Assembly: GCF_029263665.1 (NCBI RefSeq)
Contig: NZ_JAJUFQ010000004.1
Span: forward strand, 62,001 to 126,000
Direction of reading: 5' to 3'
Source of the DNA: Halomonas sp.
Lineage (GTDB): Bacteria > Pseudomonadota > Gammaproteobacteria > Pseudomonadales > Halomonadaceae
DNA length: 64,000 nucleotides
The notes under the pieces were generated by a model. It did not search any database. It saw nothing but the letters and a program-made list of their open reading frames with translations, and was not told the origin of the DNA. A program made the translations under genes and the position numbers. Below are positions 1 through 10,641 of the stretch, in pieces (the stretch's first letter is position 1; each line of letters begins with the position of its first letter).

Positions 1-1281
1 GGTTTCAGGGTCTTCGCTACGCGGATTATCATCAGTAATCACTACTCTATCGGCATGCTTGGCTGCGACCTGCGCCATCAGTGGACGTTTGCCAGTATCG
101 CGATCACCGCCACAACCGACCAGACACCACAACTTTCCCTTGCCCGGCAGATGCGCCTTCAGCCCCTGCAGGGCATTCTCCAAGGCATCCGGGGTGTGGG
201 CGTAGTCAATCACGACCGTAGGAGCGGCCCCCGTTTCCTGCGTGACAGGCTGCATCCGGCCGGGGACCGGCGTCAGGGTCTCGGCAGCCGCGAACAAGGC
301 ATCGAGCCGTGCCCCAAGGCCATAGAGAGCCGCCATGGCCAACAGGACATTATCCAGGTTGAATCGCCCCATCAGCGGCAGTACCAGAACTTTTTCACCT
401 TCCGGGGTGGCAATCAGGGCGCGCTGGCCATCAAGATGAGGATTCCAGTCAAGCACCCGCAGGGATACGGATTCGCCTTCTCCAGTGGCCAATACACGCA
501 CGTCCTTGGCCACCCCCGCCAACATCAGGCGCGCCAGGCTGTCGTCACCATTCACCACGGCCAGTTTCAGACCAGCCTGCTGAAACAGCTTTGCTTTGGC
601 AGCGGCATAAGCTGCCATGCTGCCGTGATAGTCCAGATGATCTCGCGTCAGGTTGGTAAAGACTGCAGCGTCAAAGCGACAACCGGCAATACGCTCTTGA
701 TCCAGTGCATGGGATGACACTTCCATGGCAACCCGGCAGATGCCTGCTTGCGCAAGCTCTCCAAGTTGACGCTGTAGTGCAAGGGCCTCTGGCGTTGTCA
801 GCATGCCCTGCTGCAACCCACCGGGGCGACCATGTCCAAGGGTGCCAATGATTCCCGCATCGACACCCAAGGCAAGAGATAATTCGGCAATATAGTGAGT
901 TACCGAACTTTTGCCATTGGTGCCAGTGACACCGATCAGCTCCATATTGTCGGGGACCTGATAGAGTTCACGAGCAAACTCGCCAAGCCTTTCACGCAAG
1001 CCGTCGAGCCATATCACTCGATCATCGCTGATGGATGGGTTCGCTCCTTCGGCTTCGGCCAGCACCATCACGACACCAGCGCTCAGGGTCTGGTGGATAT
1101 AGTCACGTCCATCGGCAGCCACCCCAGGAATGGCAATGAACACGCCGCCAGCATCCAGTTCACGGCTATCGGTAGTCAAAGTGGTGCTAGTCTGAACATC
1201 AAGCCTTTCAGGCAGCCGGCACTCAGGCCAGTACCGGGTCATCACGCTTACCAGATGTGCGACAGCTAGGGTCATGGTCAT
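1..1281 (-). CDS. murE: UDP-MurNAc-tripeptide synthetase MurE (3' end outside window)
   Basis: MurE adds meso-diaminopimelate to UDP-MurNAc-L-Ala-D-Glu in the cytoplasm during peptidoglycan precursor synthesis. The frame gives 427 residues with no stop. It shows an N-terminal domain (TTDSRELDAGGVFIAIPG, about 37-54), the ATP loop TGTNGKSS (119-126), a central MEVSSHALDQERIAGC stretch and the carbamylated-lysine region YHGSMAAYAAAKAKLF. The DNPR signature that selects meso-DAP lies at 418-421, six residues before the window edge, so roughly the last 70 residues of a ~495-aa family are missing. I chose the ATG at 1281 because AAGGA sits 5-6 nt upstream; an ATG at 1275 is possible. It starts 8 nt after the ftsI stop and is the fourth gene of the dcw run. 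Confidence 0.95.
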   Translation of the reverse strand, partial: MTMTLAVAHLVSVMTRYWPECRLPERLDVQTSTTLTTDSRELDAGGVFIAIPGVAADGRDYIHQTLSAGVVMVLAEAEGANPSISDDRVIWLDGLRERLGEFARELYQVPDNMELIGVTGTNGKSSVTHYIAELSLALGVDAGIIGTLGHGRPGGLQQGMLTTPEALALQRQLGELAQAGICRVAMEVSSHALDQERIAGCRFDAAVFTNLTRDHLDYHGSMAAYAAAKAKLFQQAGLKLAVVNGDDSLARLMLAGVAKDVRVLATGEGESVSLRVLDWNPHLDGQRALIATPEGEKVLVLPLMGRFNLDNVLLAMAALYGLGARLDALFAAAETLTPVPGRMQPVTQETGAAPTVVIDYAHTPDALENALQGLKAHLPGKGKLWCLVGCGGDRDTGKRPLMAQVAAKHADRVVITDDNPRSEDPET

Positions 1282-1289
1282 CAGCTTCC

Positions 1290-3020
1290 TTATTTCTTGC
1301 TGTCCTGCTCGGCCATCTCATCCAGACGGTCCGGCGGCACATCGAGAATACGCAGGGCATTACCGGCAATCCGAGCAAACACCGGAGCGGCAATGGCGCC
1401 TCCGTAATAGGCACCAGCCTTGGGGTTATCGATCATCACAACGGTGATGATACGCGGATCAGAGACTGGCGTAATGCCGACAAACAAGGAACGGTAAGAG
1501 CTCTTCTGATAACCGCCTGCCCCTGTCTTGCGTGCTGTACCACTCTTGCCTGCCACGCTATAACCCGGCACTACGGCGCGACGAATACCCTGCGGAGAAA
1601 CAACTTCATCCATCATGTGCAGCATGTCATCAGCCACGTCGCTGCGAATCACCTGCTCACCTTCTGATGGCGAATTCAGGCGCAGCAGCGAAGGTGGTAG
1701 CCTCTTGCCATGATTGGCAATGGCAGTATAAGCACTGGCCAATTGCAACGGAGAAACCGACAGGCCATAGCCATAGGACAGAGCGGCCCATTGGCTGCTC
1801 GACCACACTCTGGGTGACGGAACATTCCCCGTGGCTTCACCAGGAAAACCAGTGCCTGGCGCCTGACCAAAGCCCAGTGAACGATACTTGTCGGGAACCA
1901 CGGGCTCATCAAGCTGCAAGGTCAGCTTGGACATGCCGATATTGGAGGATTTGCGCAGAATACCGGCAAGGGTCAACTTGCCATTGTTGGACACATCACG
2001 AATGGTGTAGCGATCGATGCGCATCCATCCTGGCGAAGTGTCTACCACGGTATCCAGCGGAAATTTTCCTGTTTCCAGCAATGCGGACATGGCCAGCGGC
2101 TTCATGACTGAGCCTGGCTCGAACACATCGACAATAGCCTGGTTACGCAACCCTCGCGGATCAAGGCCCGCACGATTGTTGGGGTTATAGGATGGTTGGT
2201 TAACCATGGCCAGCACTTCACCCGTGCGGGCATCCAGCATTACCAGGGAAGCACCATCGGCATCATTTTCGTCCATCGCCACCTTGAGTTCGCGATAGGC
2301 CATGTACTGAAGACGCTGATCAATCGACAGCGTCAGGTCGCCTCCGGGCTGCGCTTCCTGCAGGACTTCCAGGTCACGCACCAAACGTCCACGACGGTCC
2401 TTGAGCACCCTGCGCTTGCCTGGCTCACCGGAAAGATAGGAATTGTAGGCCAGCTCAAGGCCTTCCTGGCCAGCATCATCGACATTGGTTACCCCAAGCA
2501 GCTGAGCGGTTACCTCGCCAGTCGGGTAATAGCGCTTGTACTCTTCACGTGCATATACTCCTGGCATGCGCAGATCCACGATCGGTTGTGCTTCCGCTGG
2601 AGTGAGACGCCGGCTGAGATACATGAACTCCTTGTCGCTGTAGCCAGCAACTCGCTCATTGAGTGAGTCCAGGTCAGTACCCAGCGCCTTGGCCAACATC
2701 AGGCGCTGAATATTATCCTCTGGCAACTGCTGGGGATTGGCCCATAAGGTCATGACAGGCGTGGAGATCGCCAGTGGTTCACCATTGCGGTCGGTGATCA
2801 TGCCTCGGTGTGCCGGGATCGGATCGGTGCGCAGCGTCCGCGCATCCCCCTGCCCTTGCAGAAAAGTACGATTGATGACATGCAGATCCACGATACGGCC
2901 TGCGAGCAAGCCCAGGCCAATCAGTATCAGTGACATCATCACCACGTAACGAGCACGCCCCATGGGGGTCATAGGGGGGGGCCGACGGGTGGACACCCCG
3001 CGTGATTGCCCTGTACTCAT
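1290..3020 (-). CDS. ftsI: Peptidoglycan D,D-transpeptidase FtsI (PBP3)
   Basis: FtsI is the septum-specific class B penicillin-binding protein that cross-links peptidoglycan at the division site. The 576-aa product has a short cytoplasmic tail, one membrane anchor (about 24-42), a PBP dimerisation domain (about 65-220) and a transpeptidase domain. All three active-site motifs are present: SVMK (catalytic Ser304, Lys307), SSN (358-360) and KSGT (492-495). Length matches the family. Its ATG overlaps the ftsL stop by 4 bp (ATGA), which indicates translational coupling, and murE follows directly. Two shorter frames antisense to it are shadows. Confidence 0.97.
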   Translation of the reverse strand: MSTGQSRGVSTRRPPPMTPMGRARYVVMMSLILIGLGLLAGRIVDLHVINRTFLQGQGDARTLRTDPIPAHRGMITDRNGEPLAISTPVMTLWANPQQLPEDNIQRLMLAKALGTDLDSLNERVAGYSDKEFMYLSRRLTPAEAQPIVDLRMPGVYAREEYKRYYPTGEVTAQLLGVTNVDDAGQEGLELAYNSYLSGEPGKRRVLKDRRGRLVRDLEVLQEAQPGGDLTLSIDQRLQYMAYRELKVAMDENDADGASLVMLDARTGEVLAMVNQPSYNPNNRAGLDPRGLRNQAIVDVFEPGSVMKPLAMSALLETGKFPLDTVVDTSPGWMRIDRYTIRDVSNNGKLTLAGILRKSSNIGMSKLTLQLDEPVVPDKYRSLGFGQAPGTGFPGEATGNVPSPRVWSSSQWAALSYGYGLSVSPLQLASAYTAIANHGKRLPPSLLRLNSPSEGEQVIRSDVADDMLHMMDEVVSPQGIRRAVVPGYSVAGKSGTARKTGAGGYQKSSYRSLFVGITPVSDPRIITVVMIDNPKAGAYYGGAIAAPVFARIAGNALRILDVPPDRLDEMAEQDSKK

Positions 3021-3340
3021 GGAGCGATCACCTCAATATCGTGAATATCAGGTAGATGCATCTCAAGACGCTCCACCGCCATGCTCTCAATGCGCGATGG
3101 CGTTGACCAGGCACTTTCTTCCAGCAGTAACTGGCCCCACTCGGTCTGCAACTGCTGCTGCTCACGCTCCAGACTTTGCAAACGAGCATACTGTGTACGG
3201 GTCTGGTGGCTGACACTGATCACGGCCAGGGCCGATACCAAACAGGCACCCAGCAGTGCCAGCACCAGAATGAGCCGGGGGGTGAAGGTTTGCCTGAGCG
3301 GCCAACCGAAAGCATTGATATCCAGTCGTCCTTGAGCCAT
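3017..3340 (-). CDS. ftsL: Cell division protein FtsL
   Basis: FtsL is a small bitopic divisome protein that pairs with FtsB and FtsQ through a periplasmic coiled coil and helps activate FtsWI. The 107-aa product has a basic/polar N-terminus, one membrane segment (LILVLALLGACLVSALAVI) and a heptad-like periplasmic helix rich in Q, L and E (about 45-70). I start it at the ATG at 3340 because GAGGA lies 6 nt upstream; an in-frame TTG at 3352 would overlap the rsmH stop by 4 bp. Identification rests on topology, length and position between rsmH and ftsI, since FtsL sequences diverge strongly. Confidence 0.9.
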   Translation of the reverse strand: MAQGRLDINAFGWPLRQTFTPRLILVLALLGACLVSALAVISVSHQTRTQYARLQSLEREQQQLQTEWGQLLLEESAWSTPSRIESMAVERLEMHLPDIHDIEVIAP

Positions 3341-3348
3341 GGGTTTCC

Positions 3349-4305
3349 TCAATAACGCTTGCGGGCGATACGCATCACGGCACTGCGGGCCCGGGGATTG
3401 GCGTCGACTTCTTCCTTGCTGGCCTTTTGTGCTTTACCCAGGGACTCCAGACGCCTCTGTATCTGGTCATCTCGCAATGGTACTCCCTTGGGAAGCTGAG
3501 TATCGCCGCGCACATGGTCACGAATGAAGCGCTTGACGCGACGATCTTCCAACGAGTGGAAGCTGATTACCACCAGGTGCCCTCCGGGCGCCAGTGCTTC
3601 CAGAGCCTCTTCAAGGGCCGCATCCAGTTGGTCCAACTCACCATTGATCTCGATACGTATCGCCTGAAATACCCGTGTGGCCGGATGCTTGCCTTTTTCC
3701 CATGCAGGATGGGCAGCCTTGACGACCTCGGCCAGATCAGCTGTCCGTGTAAAAGGACGCTCCTTGCGCCGCTCGATGATGGTCCGGGCCAAACGGCGAG
3801 CATAGCGCTCCTCGCCATAGCGCTTGAACACCCCTGCCATTTCGGCTTCATCGACACGGGCCAACCAGCTGGCAGCACTCTCCCCTCTTGTAGGATCCAT
3901 GCGCATGTCCAACGGACCATCACGCAGGAAGCTGAATCCTCGCTCAGCGTCATCGAGCTGAGGAGAGGATACCCCGACATCCAGCAATATGCCGGAAATC
4001 TGGCCATGCAAGCCCTTTTCTCGAGTCACATCTCCCAGACGGGCAAACTCGGAATGAACGATGGAAAAGCGAGGGTCCACAATATTGGCAGCTTCAGCAA
4101 TGGCTTGCGGGTCTCGGTCCAGAGCCAGCAGACGCCCTTCCGGTGCCAGGCGAGATAGGATGGCGCGGGAGTGACCGCCACGACCGAAGGTGCCATCCAG
4201 ATAGATTCCCTTGGGGTCATGAATCAGCGCTTCTACGGCGCCGTCGAGCAGAACGCTGACATGAGCGAAGCCGCGCACAGAAGGTTCAGAGGTGGGTGAC
4301 GGCAT
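3349..4305 (-). CDS. rsmH: 16S rRNA m4C1402 methyltransferase RsmH (MraW)
   Basis: RsmH methylates N4 of C1402 in 16S rRNA using S-adenosylmethionine. RsmI, encoded just beyond rnpB, methylates the 2'-O of the same nucleotide. The 318-aa protein has the typical opening [16 protein letters not shown], the SAM site [34 protein letters not shown] and the C-terminal [16 protein letters not shown] longer frame starts at 4356, but the ATG at 4305 fits the family start and length (E. coli 313 aa). It is the first gene of the dcw run here. No mraZ lies upstream; rnpB occupies that place. Confidence 0.96.
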   Translation of the reverse strand: MPSPTSEPSVRGFAHVSVLLDGAVEALIHDPKGIYLDGTFGRGGHSRAILSRLAPEGRLLALDRDPQAIAEAANIVDPRFSIVHSEFARLGDVTREKGLHGQISGILLDVGVSSPQLDDAERGFSFLRDGPLDMRMDPTRGESAASWLARVDEAEMAGVFKRYGEERYARRLARTIIERRKERPFTRTADLAEVVKAAHPAWEKGKHPATRVFQAIRIEINGELDQLDAALEEALEALAPGGHLVVISFHSLEDRRVKRFIRDHVRGDTQLPKGVPLRDDQIQRRLESLGKAQKASKEEVDANPRARSAVMRIARKRY

Positions 4306-4366
4306 GTATATCTCGTTCGACGGGCTGAAAAGAGCAACTACGAAGGGGCGCATCATATTGAAATCA

Positions 4367-4720
<354 letters not shown>

Positions 4721-4725
4721 CGGCA

Positions 4726-4754
4726 AGCATACCAGTGGCCCGCAAACCCCTCAA
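4726..4754 (-). promoter_or_regulatory. Sigma-70 promoter of rnpB
   Basis: On the minus strand TTGAGG (4749-4754) and TATGCT (4726-4731) are separated by exactly 17 nt. TATGCT ends 5-6 nt before the 5' end of the RNA, as expected for a strong stable-RNA promoter. With no clear terminator after rnpB, this promoter may also feed rsmH and the division genes downstream. Confidence 0.75.
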
Positions 4755-4803
4755 TCCCCGTCCACCGAGAACGAGGCTTATTTTCAGTTATCTTATCCTA
4801 TAT

Positions 4804-5670
4804 TCAAGCCCCATCTTTCAGACTCTGAGCCTGGGCATACCAGGACTTTTTCGTCCCACCAAGCACTCGAGTGGCCACTGCCGCTGTCTGCTTCACTCCC
4901 ACTCCTTCTGCAAGCAGTGCCTTGAGCAAAGTCTCAGCATCGACATCGCCACCCGCTACTTCCGCACCATTCTCCAGCTTTGGTGCACCAGTGACCATGA
5001 CCACAAACTCACCGCGGGCCTGATCCGGGTCGTCTTCCATCAACCTCAACAATGCCCTGGCATCCCCATCGAGAAAGGTTTCAAACGTCTTGGTCAGCTC
5101 ACGACCAAGCACAATTCGACGCCCACCCAATAGCACAGCAATATCCTCGAGTACATCACGAATACGGTGCGGCGATTCATAAAACACCAGCGTCTCGGTA
5201 GCCTTTACCAATGCCTCCAGACGCACACGGCGAGCACTCCCCTTGGCAGGAAGGAATCCATGAAACGAAAAGCGATCTGTTGGCAGTCCCGCTGCACTCA
5301 AGGCAGTAACCAATGCACAGGGCCCTGGTACCGGCACGATGCGAAAGCCTGCAGCACGTAATTCTCTGACCAGGACATACCCCGGATCACTGATCAGCGG
5401 CGTCCCTGCATCACTGATCAAGGCCACATCAGCACCACCGGCCAGCACATCCTTTAGCTGAGAGACTCGCCCCCCCTCATTATGGTCGTGTAGCGACACC
5501 ATTTTTGGTGATATGCCCAGGTGGCGCATCAGGCGAGCACTATGTCGAGTATCCTCTGCAGCCACCATGGCCACACGCCCCAGCACAGCTGCCGCTCGAG
5601 GACTTAGGTCATCCAAGTTCCCAATCGGTGTGGCGACCACGTACAATGAACCGGCTAAAGCGTCTGACAT
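4804..5670 (-). CDS. rsmI: 16S rRNA 2'-O-methyltransferase RsmI
   Basis: RsmI methylates the ribose of C1402 of 16S rRNA, the nucleotide also modified by RsmH. The 288-aa tetrapyrrole-methylase-fold protein has the family opening LYVVATPIGNLDDLSPRA, then AEDTRHSARLM, LISDAGTPLISDPGY, the PGPCALVTALSAAGLPTDRF loop and FYESPHRI. The C-terminus has a short family-typical domain ending VATRVLGGTKKSWYAQA. GGGAG precedes the ATG. It is divergent from lpoA, with only 47 bp between the two starts, so the two promoters must overlap the neighbouring 5' ends. Confidence 0.96.
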   Translation of the reverse strand: MSDALAGSLYVVATPIGNLDDLSPRAAAVLGRVAMVAAEDTRHSARLMRHLGISPKMVSLHDHNEGGRVSQLKDVLAGGADVALISDAGTPLISDPGYVLVRELRAAGFRIVPVPGPCALVTALSAAGLPTDRFSFHGFLPAKGSARRVRLEALVKATETLVFYESPHRIRDVLEDIAVLLGGRRIVLGRELTKTFETFLDGDARALLRLMEDDPDQARGEFVVMVTGAPKLENGAEVAGGDVDAETLLKALLAEGVGVKQTAAVATRVLGGTKKSWYAQAQSLKDGA

Positions 5671-5717
5671 CTCGGGCTCCCTGGGGTGAATTCCGCATCG
5701 AGGACAAGGAAGGATTC

Positions 5718-7474
5718 ATGATGATTTCGACTCGCGGCCCTCTGGCCACCATGCTGCTTGCGCTGACACTGGCGGGGTGTAGCGCACCTGGCGTGATCCA
5801 AAGGACCTTCGACGAAGATCCTGACCAGCTACTGACCCAGGCTGCCCAACAACAGCCAGCCCAGGCGGCGCAAACTCGTCTGCAAGCGGCCGACATCCTA
5901 GCACGATCCGAGCGCCGCCCCGAGGCTCTGGAAGTCGCCAAACAGATCGACGACAGCCAGCTTAAAGACGACAACCTGCGCCAATGGGCACTGTTGCTGT
6001 CAGAGTTAGGCGACAGCGAAGGAGACCCTCAAGCGGTGCTGCGCGCCACCGACGCGAGCAAGCTCGTCCAGTTCTCCGACGACCAGCTCAACCTCCTGCT
6101 GCTACGCCAGGGGCTTGCATTTGGTCAGCTTGGCCAGGCTCAGAAATCTGCCCGTATTCTTCTGCAGGTACAGACAGCCTCTGGCCGCGAGGACATCAAC
6201 GACGCCATCTGGGCTCAGCTATCGACCCTCAGCGAACGTCAAGCCAATGCCCTGGCCCAGCCGGACAACGCCATTGTGACAGGTTGGCTGTCACTGGCAG
6301 CTCTCGTGCGCAACAGCAATGGGGATATCGACCAGTTGTTTACCCAACTGGATGACTGGCGCGTGGCCAACACGGACCACCCGGCCAACCGCCGCATGCC
6401 GAAACAGATCACGGCAATGCGCGATCTGCGGGGCAAGCAGGTCACCAAGATTGCGGTCATGCTACCCGAAAGTGGTCCTCTTGCCGGCGTTGCCGATGCC
6501 ATCGAAGAGGGTATCCGGACCCGGCAGAAAATCAGCGGCAACAGTGGTGCCAAGCTGGCATTCCTCGACACATCCAGCGCCAGTCTCGACCAGTTGTATC
6601 AGACAGCCAAAGGCGGTGGCGCCCAAGTCGTGATCGGGCCTCTGGACAAGAAGGACGTCTCCCAACTGGAGAGCCGCGCCAGCGTCCCTCTGCCCACCCT
6701 GGCACTGAACTATGGAGAAGGCGCTTCAAACACGACCGAGGGGCTCTTCGAATATGGCCTCTCTGCGGAAGACGAAGCCCGGCAGGCTGCTCGCCGCGGC
6801 TGGCAAGACGGACACCGCAAGGCATCCGTTCTTGTTCCCAACAATGACTGGGGCCAGCGAGTTGGCGAAGCCTTCTGGAATGAATGGAAAGCACTGGGGG
6901 GCGAAGTTGCCTCCGCGGTACGCTACTCGCCGTCTGCTCCTGCGACCGACAGCACACGCCGCGCGGTAAGCGAGCCTCGCCCGGACATGCTCTTCTTGCT
7001 GGCACTTCCCGATTATGCTCGCCAAGTGCGTCCAACACTGCAGTATTACAATGCTCTCAAGCTGCCAGTCTACGCCACGTCCCATCTGTATGAAGGGCGG
7101 CCTCAGCCAAATCTGGACAGGGACCTGGATGGCGTCCAGTTCCTCGACATACCATGGCAGATCCCTGATGCCGCAGTGGGTGGTGCCGAGGCCTTGCCCT
7201 TCTATGCCAGCTACCAGCAGTTGCGCTCTGAAGACAACCCGGGCACATTTCGACTCAAGGCCATGGGGGTAGATGCCTACGAGCTGGCTCGTCGCCTGCC
7301 CCAGTACGAGGCCATACCGCAGACACGCATGCAGGGAGCAACCGGCATGCTTGGTGGCAACAGCGATGGCCGCATCTACCGCGAGTTGCCCTGGGCAGTG
7401 TTCGTCAATGGCGTACCTTCTCCCATCCTGGCCGGTGGCGATACTGACGGCGCTGCCAGCAGCGAGCAACGCTG

Positions 7475-7475
<1 letters not shown>
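5718..7475 (+). CDS. lpoA: Outer-membrane lipoprotein LpoA, activator of PBP1A
   Basis: LpoA is an outer-membrane lipoprotein that reaches through the periplasm and stimulates the bifunctional synthase PBP1A. The 585-aa product has a lipoprotein signal ending LTLAGC (lipid Cys21), an N-terminal helical TPR-like domain (about 30-240, rich in A, Q, L) and a periplasmic-binding-protein-like C-terminal domain beginning near KIAVMLPESGPLAGVADAI. AAGGAAGGA lies 3-11 nt upstream of the ATG; an in-frame start at 5505 is upstream of the signal peptide and unlikely. It is shorter than the E. coli protein (678 aa). lpoA, yraN, diaA and dolP appear in the same order as in E. coli. Confidence 0.93.
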
Positions 7476-8499
<1,024 letters not shown>

Positions 8500-8503
8500 T
8501 TCC

Positions 8504-9073
8504 ATGACCCAACGCTCTCTTATCGTCTCCCTGACCCTGGCCCTCATGCTGGCAGGCTGCTCCACCATCACTTCAGTGACCAACCCCGGCCCGATCGAGG
8601 ACAACTATGGCGAACGCACCTGGGGCGCCCAGGTCGATGACGAAAGCATCGAAACCAAGGCAGAACACAATCTGAAAGCCACTGACGCTCGTTTCGGAGA
8701 TGCTCGTGTCAACGTGGACTCCTACAATGGCGTTGTCCTGTTGACTGGCCAGGTCCCGAGCGAAGAACTCAAGCAGAGTGCAGAGCAGATTGTCTCCCAG
8801 ATCCGCAATGTCCGCCGGATACACAACGAGCTGAGCGTGGCAGCCAACCTGCCCACCAGCCAGCGCCTCAGTGACTCCTGGATCGACACCAAGGTCCGCA
8901 CCACCCTGGCGACCAGCGGTACCTCCGCCAAGGACATAAAGGTTGTCACTGAAAATGCCACTGTATATCTGATGGGCCTGGTCACTCATGCCCAAGCCGA
9001 CCAAGTGGTCAATACAGCAGCCAGTGCTGGCGGCATGGAGCGCATCGTCAAGGTATTCGATTACCTCGACTAA
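8504..9073 (+). CDS. dolP: Outer-membrane lipoprotein DolP (dual BON domains)
   Basis: DolP (YraP) is an outer-membrane lipoprotein with two BON domains that binds anionic phospholipid and supports envelope integrity. The 189-aa product has a signal ending LMLAGC (lipid Cys19). BON1 is about 45-115 (DESIETKAEHNLKATDARFG ... VLLTGQVPSEELKQSAEQIV) and BON2 about 125-189 (DSWIDTKVRTTLATSG ... VYLMGLVTHAQADQVV). It starts 4 bp after diaA and ends the operon at a strong terminator. Confidence 0.93.
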   Translation: MTQRSLIVSLTLALMLAGCSTITSVTNPGPIEDNYGERTWGAQVDDESIETKAEHNLKATDARFGDARVNVDSYNGVVLLTGQVPSEELKQSAEQIVSQIRNVRRIHNELSVAANLPTSQRLSDSWIDTKVRTTLATSGTSAKDIKVVTENATVYLMGLVTHAQADQVVNTAASAGGMERIVKVFDYLD

Positions 9074-9090
9074 CCTTTCCCATGTCAGTC

Positions 9091-9129
9091 ATGCAAAAAC
9101 GGCAGGCCTGAGGCCTGCCGTTTTTGCAT
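9091..9129. terminator. Bidirectional intrinsic terminator, dolP/sspB
   Basis: A perfect 17-18 bp inverted repeat: arm TGCAAAAACGGCAGGCC (9092-9108), loop TGA, and the complementary arm to 9128. The A5 and T5 runs lie within the arms, so a T run ends the hairpin on either strand. It separates convergent dolP and sspB. Confidence 0.92.
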
Positions 9130-9155
9130 TGTCCAACGATCGCACAATCACACCA

Positions 9156-9656
9156 TCACTTGATGACACGCAGAGATGGGCGCCCTTTGCGCGGCGGCTT
9201 CGCTTGCTGATTGACATCGTCATCACTGCGCGCGTCGGCATCTTCCTCGGCACGTTCTTCCAGAGCTTGAGATTCCGAAGCGGCATCAGCACTATCAACA
9301 CTTTCCAGCACTGGTGCCTGATCTTCTTCTGCCTCTTCAGGCAATACCGGCTCGTGGCCGAAGACCATGCCCACACCATTTTCTCGTGCATACAGCGCGA
9401 TCAAGGCAGGCACAGGCACGAACAACTGCTCGGACTTACCATTGAAACGAGCAGAAAAACGAATCCACTCATTATCCATATGCAAGTCACGTACGGCGCT
9501 TGGCCCAAGGTTGAGCACAATCTGGTCATTCTGCACAAACTGGCGCGGCACTTCGACGCCAGACTGAGTAGCGTCAACAACGATATACGGAGTCAGATCG
9601 TTATCCAGCAGCCACTCATAGAGCGCCCTGGCCAGATAGGGACGACTTGATTTCAT
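9156..9656 (-). CDS. sspB: ClpXP adaptor SspB
   Basis: SspB delivers ssrA-tagged proteins to ClpXP. The 166-aa protein has the substrate-binding domain (about 1-110: SSRPYLARALYEWLLDNDLTPYIVVDA, NLGPSAVRDL, ISFSARFNGK-like IRFSARFNGKSEQLFVPV). A long acidic linker (about 115-150) follows, and the C-terminus RPSLRVIK matches the ClpX-docking motif. The linker is very acidic, in keeping with a halophile-like proteome. sspA lies upstream on the same strand, as in E. coli, but separated by about 200 bp. Confidence 0.95.
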   Translation of the reverse strand: MKSSRPYLARALYEWLLDNDLTPYIVVDATQSGVEVPRQFVQNDQIVLNLGPSAVRDLHMDNEWIRFSARFNGKSEQLFVPVPALIALYARENGVGMVFGHEPVLPEEAEEDQAPVLESVDSADAASESQALEERAEEDADARSDDDVNQQAKPPRKGRPSLRVIK

Positions 9657-9706
9657 GAATTGGCCCTCTTGGATGGCTCTTTCAAAACGGGCTGATGGCT
9701 TTCCTG

Positions 9707-9752
9707 CAACACGCTAACGGTTTTCTACACAACACGTTAACGGCTTTTTCAT
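9707..9752. repeat. Two 23-bp imperfect tandem repeats between sspA and sspB
   Basis: Units 9707-9729 and 9730-9752 both begin CAACACG(C/T)TAACGG and share about 18 of 23 bases. Weaker similarity (GATGGCT...TTTC) continues upstream at 9672-9702. It sits in the leader region of sspB, 50 bp before its start. Confidence 0.7.
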
Positions 9753-9854
9753 GGCCCCGCCAAGGCTACCTTCAGAATATGCCTTTGCTGTCATGGCAGG
9801 CCGATACAGCCTCGGCTGGACCGACCTCACCGGAGGTCGGCCACAGAAGGTCGG

Positions 9855-10481
9855 TCAGGCACGCATCTCGCGCTCATTCTCCGACAAGGATGCCTTGAAG
9901 CCTTCACGATCAAACAGACGCTCCATGTAATCCATCAATGGACGTACCTGTTTTTCCGGCAACTCAATGCCAAGAGCCGGCAAACGCCAGAGCACCGGAG
10001 CCAGGCAGCAATCGACCAGGGTGAACTCTTCACTCATGAAGAATGGCATGTCCTCGAAGATCGGCGAAATGCCAATCAGACTCTCGCGCAGCTCCTTGCG
10101 TGCCTTGTCAGCCTCCTTCTTGCTGCCAGAAAGGATGCGCTCCACCATCGGGCACCATTCACGCTCGATGCGGTGCATCCACAGACGACTCTGGGCACGG
10201 GCAACCGGGTAAACAGGCAGCAGCGGCGGGTGCGGGAAACGCTCGTCCAGGTACTCCATCATCACCTTGGACTCATACAGCACCAACTCACGATCGAGCA
10301 GCGTAGGCACACTGTTGTAGGGGTTCAGATCAGCCAACTCCTCGGGATGCTTCTCTTCCGTCACTTCGACGATATCAACAGCGACCCCCTTCTCGGCCAG
10401 CACAATCCGCACACGATGACTGTAATGATCGTCACCGCCGGAATAGAAGATCATCGACGACCGCTTGGCCACTACACCCAT
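9855..10481 (-). CDS. sspA: Stringent starvation protein SspA
   Basis: SspA is a GST-fold RNA-polymerase-associated regulator of stationary-phase and starvation genes. The 208-aa protein has an N-terminal thioredoxin-like domain ([44 protein letters not shown]) and a C-terminal helical domain ([29 protein letters not shown]). The catalytic residues of true glutathione transferases are not conserved in SspA. The gene follows the petABC terminator in the same direction. Just after its stop, a CCGACCT...AGGTCGG inverted repeat (9819-9841) lacks a T run, so termination there is uncertain. Confidence 0.95.
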   Translation of the reverse strand: MGVVAKRSSMIFYSGGDDHYSHRVRIVLAEKGVAVDIVEVTEEKHPEELADLNPYNSVPTLLDRELVLYESKVMMEYLDERFPHPPLLPVYPVARAQSRLWMHRIEREWCPMVERILSGSKKEADKARKELRESLIGISPIFEDMPFFMSEEFTLVDCCLAPVLWRLPALGIELPEKQVRPLMDYMERLFDREGFKASLSENEREMRA

Positions 10482-10593
10482 GAAACAATCCTCGCATCAG
10501 TTCAAGCCGGGATAATAACACGACAGCACCGACTTGGGGCTCACGACTCCTTCGAGAGCGACAAATCGGAAAAATATGATACCCAGATAACAC

Positions 10594-10624
10594 AAAAGGT
10601 GCATGGCCAAGACCATGCACCTTG
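10594..10624 (-). terminator. Intrinsic terminator after petC
   Basis: The arms AAGGTGCATGG and CCATGCACCTT (10596-10623 on the plus strand) form an 11-bp stem with a 6-nt loop. On the minus strand it is followed by TTTTGTG, 18 nt after the petC stop. Confidence 0.85.
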
Positions 10625-10641
10625 ATCAAGAAAGCTGCATC

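Noticed and set aside
9819..9841. CCGACCT...AGGTCGG inverted repeat after sspA as terminator
   Set aside because: There is no T run on the minus strand and the stem is short; reported only within the sspA entry.
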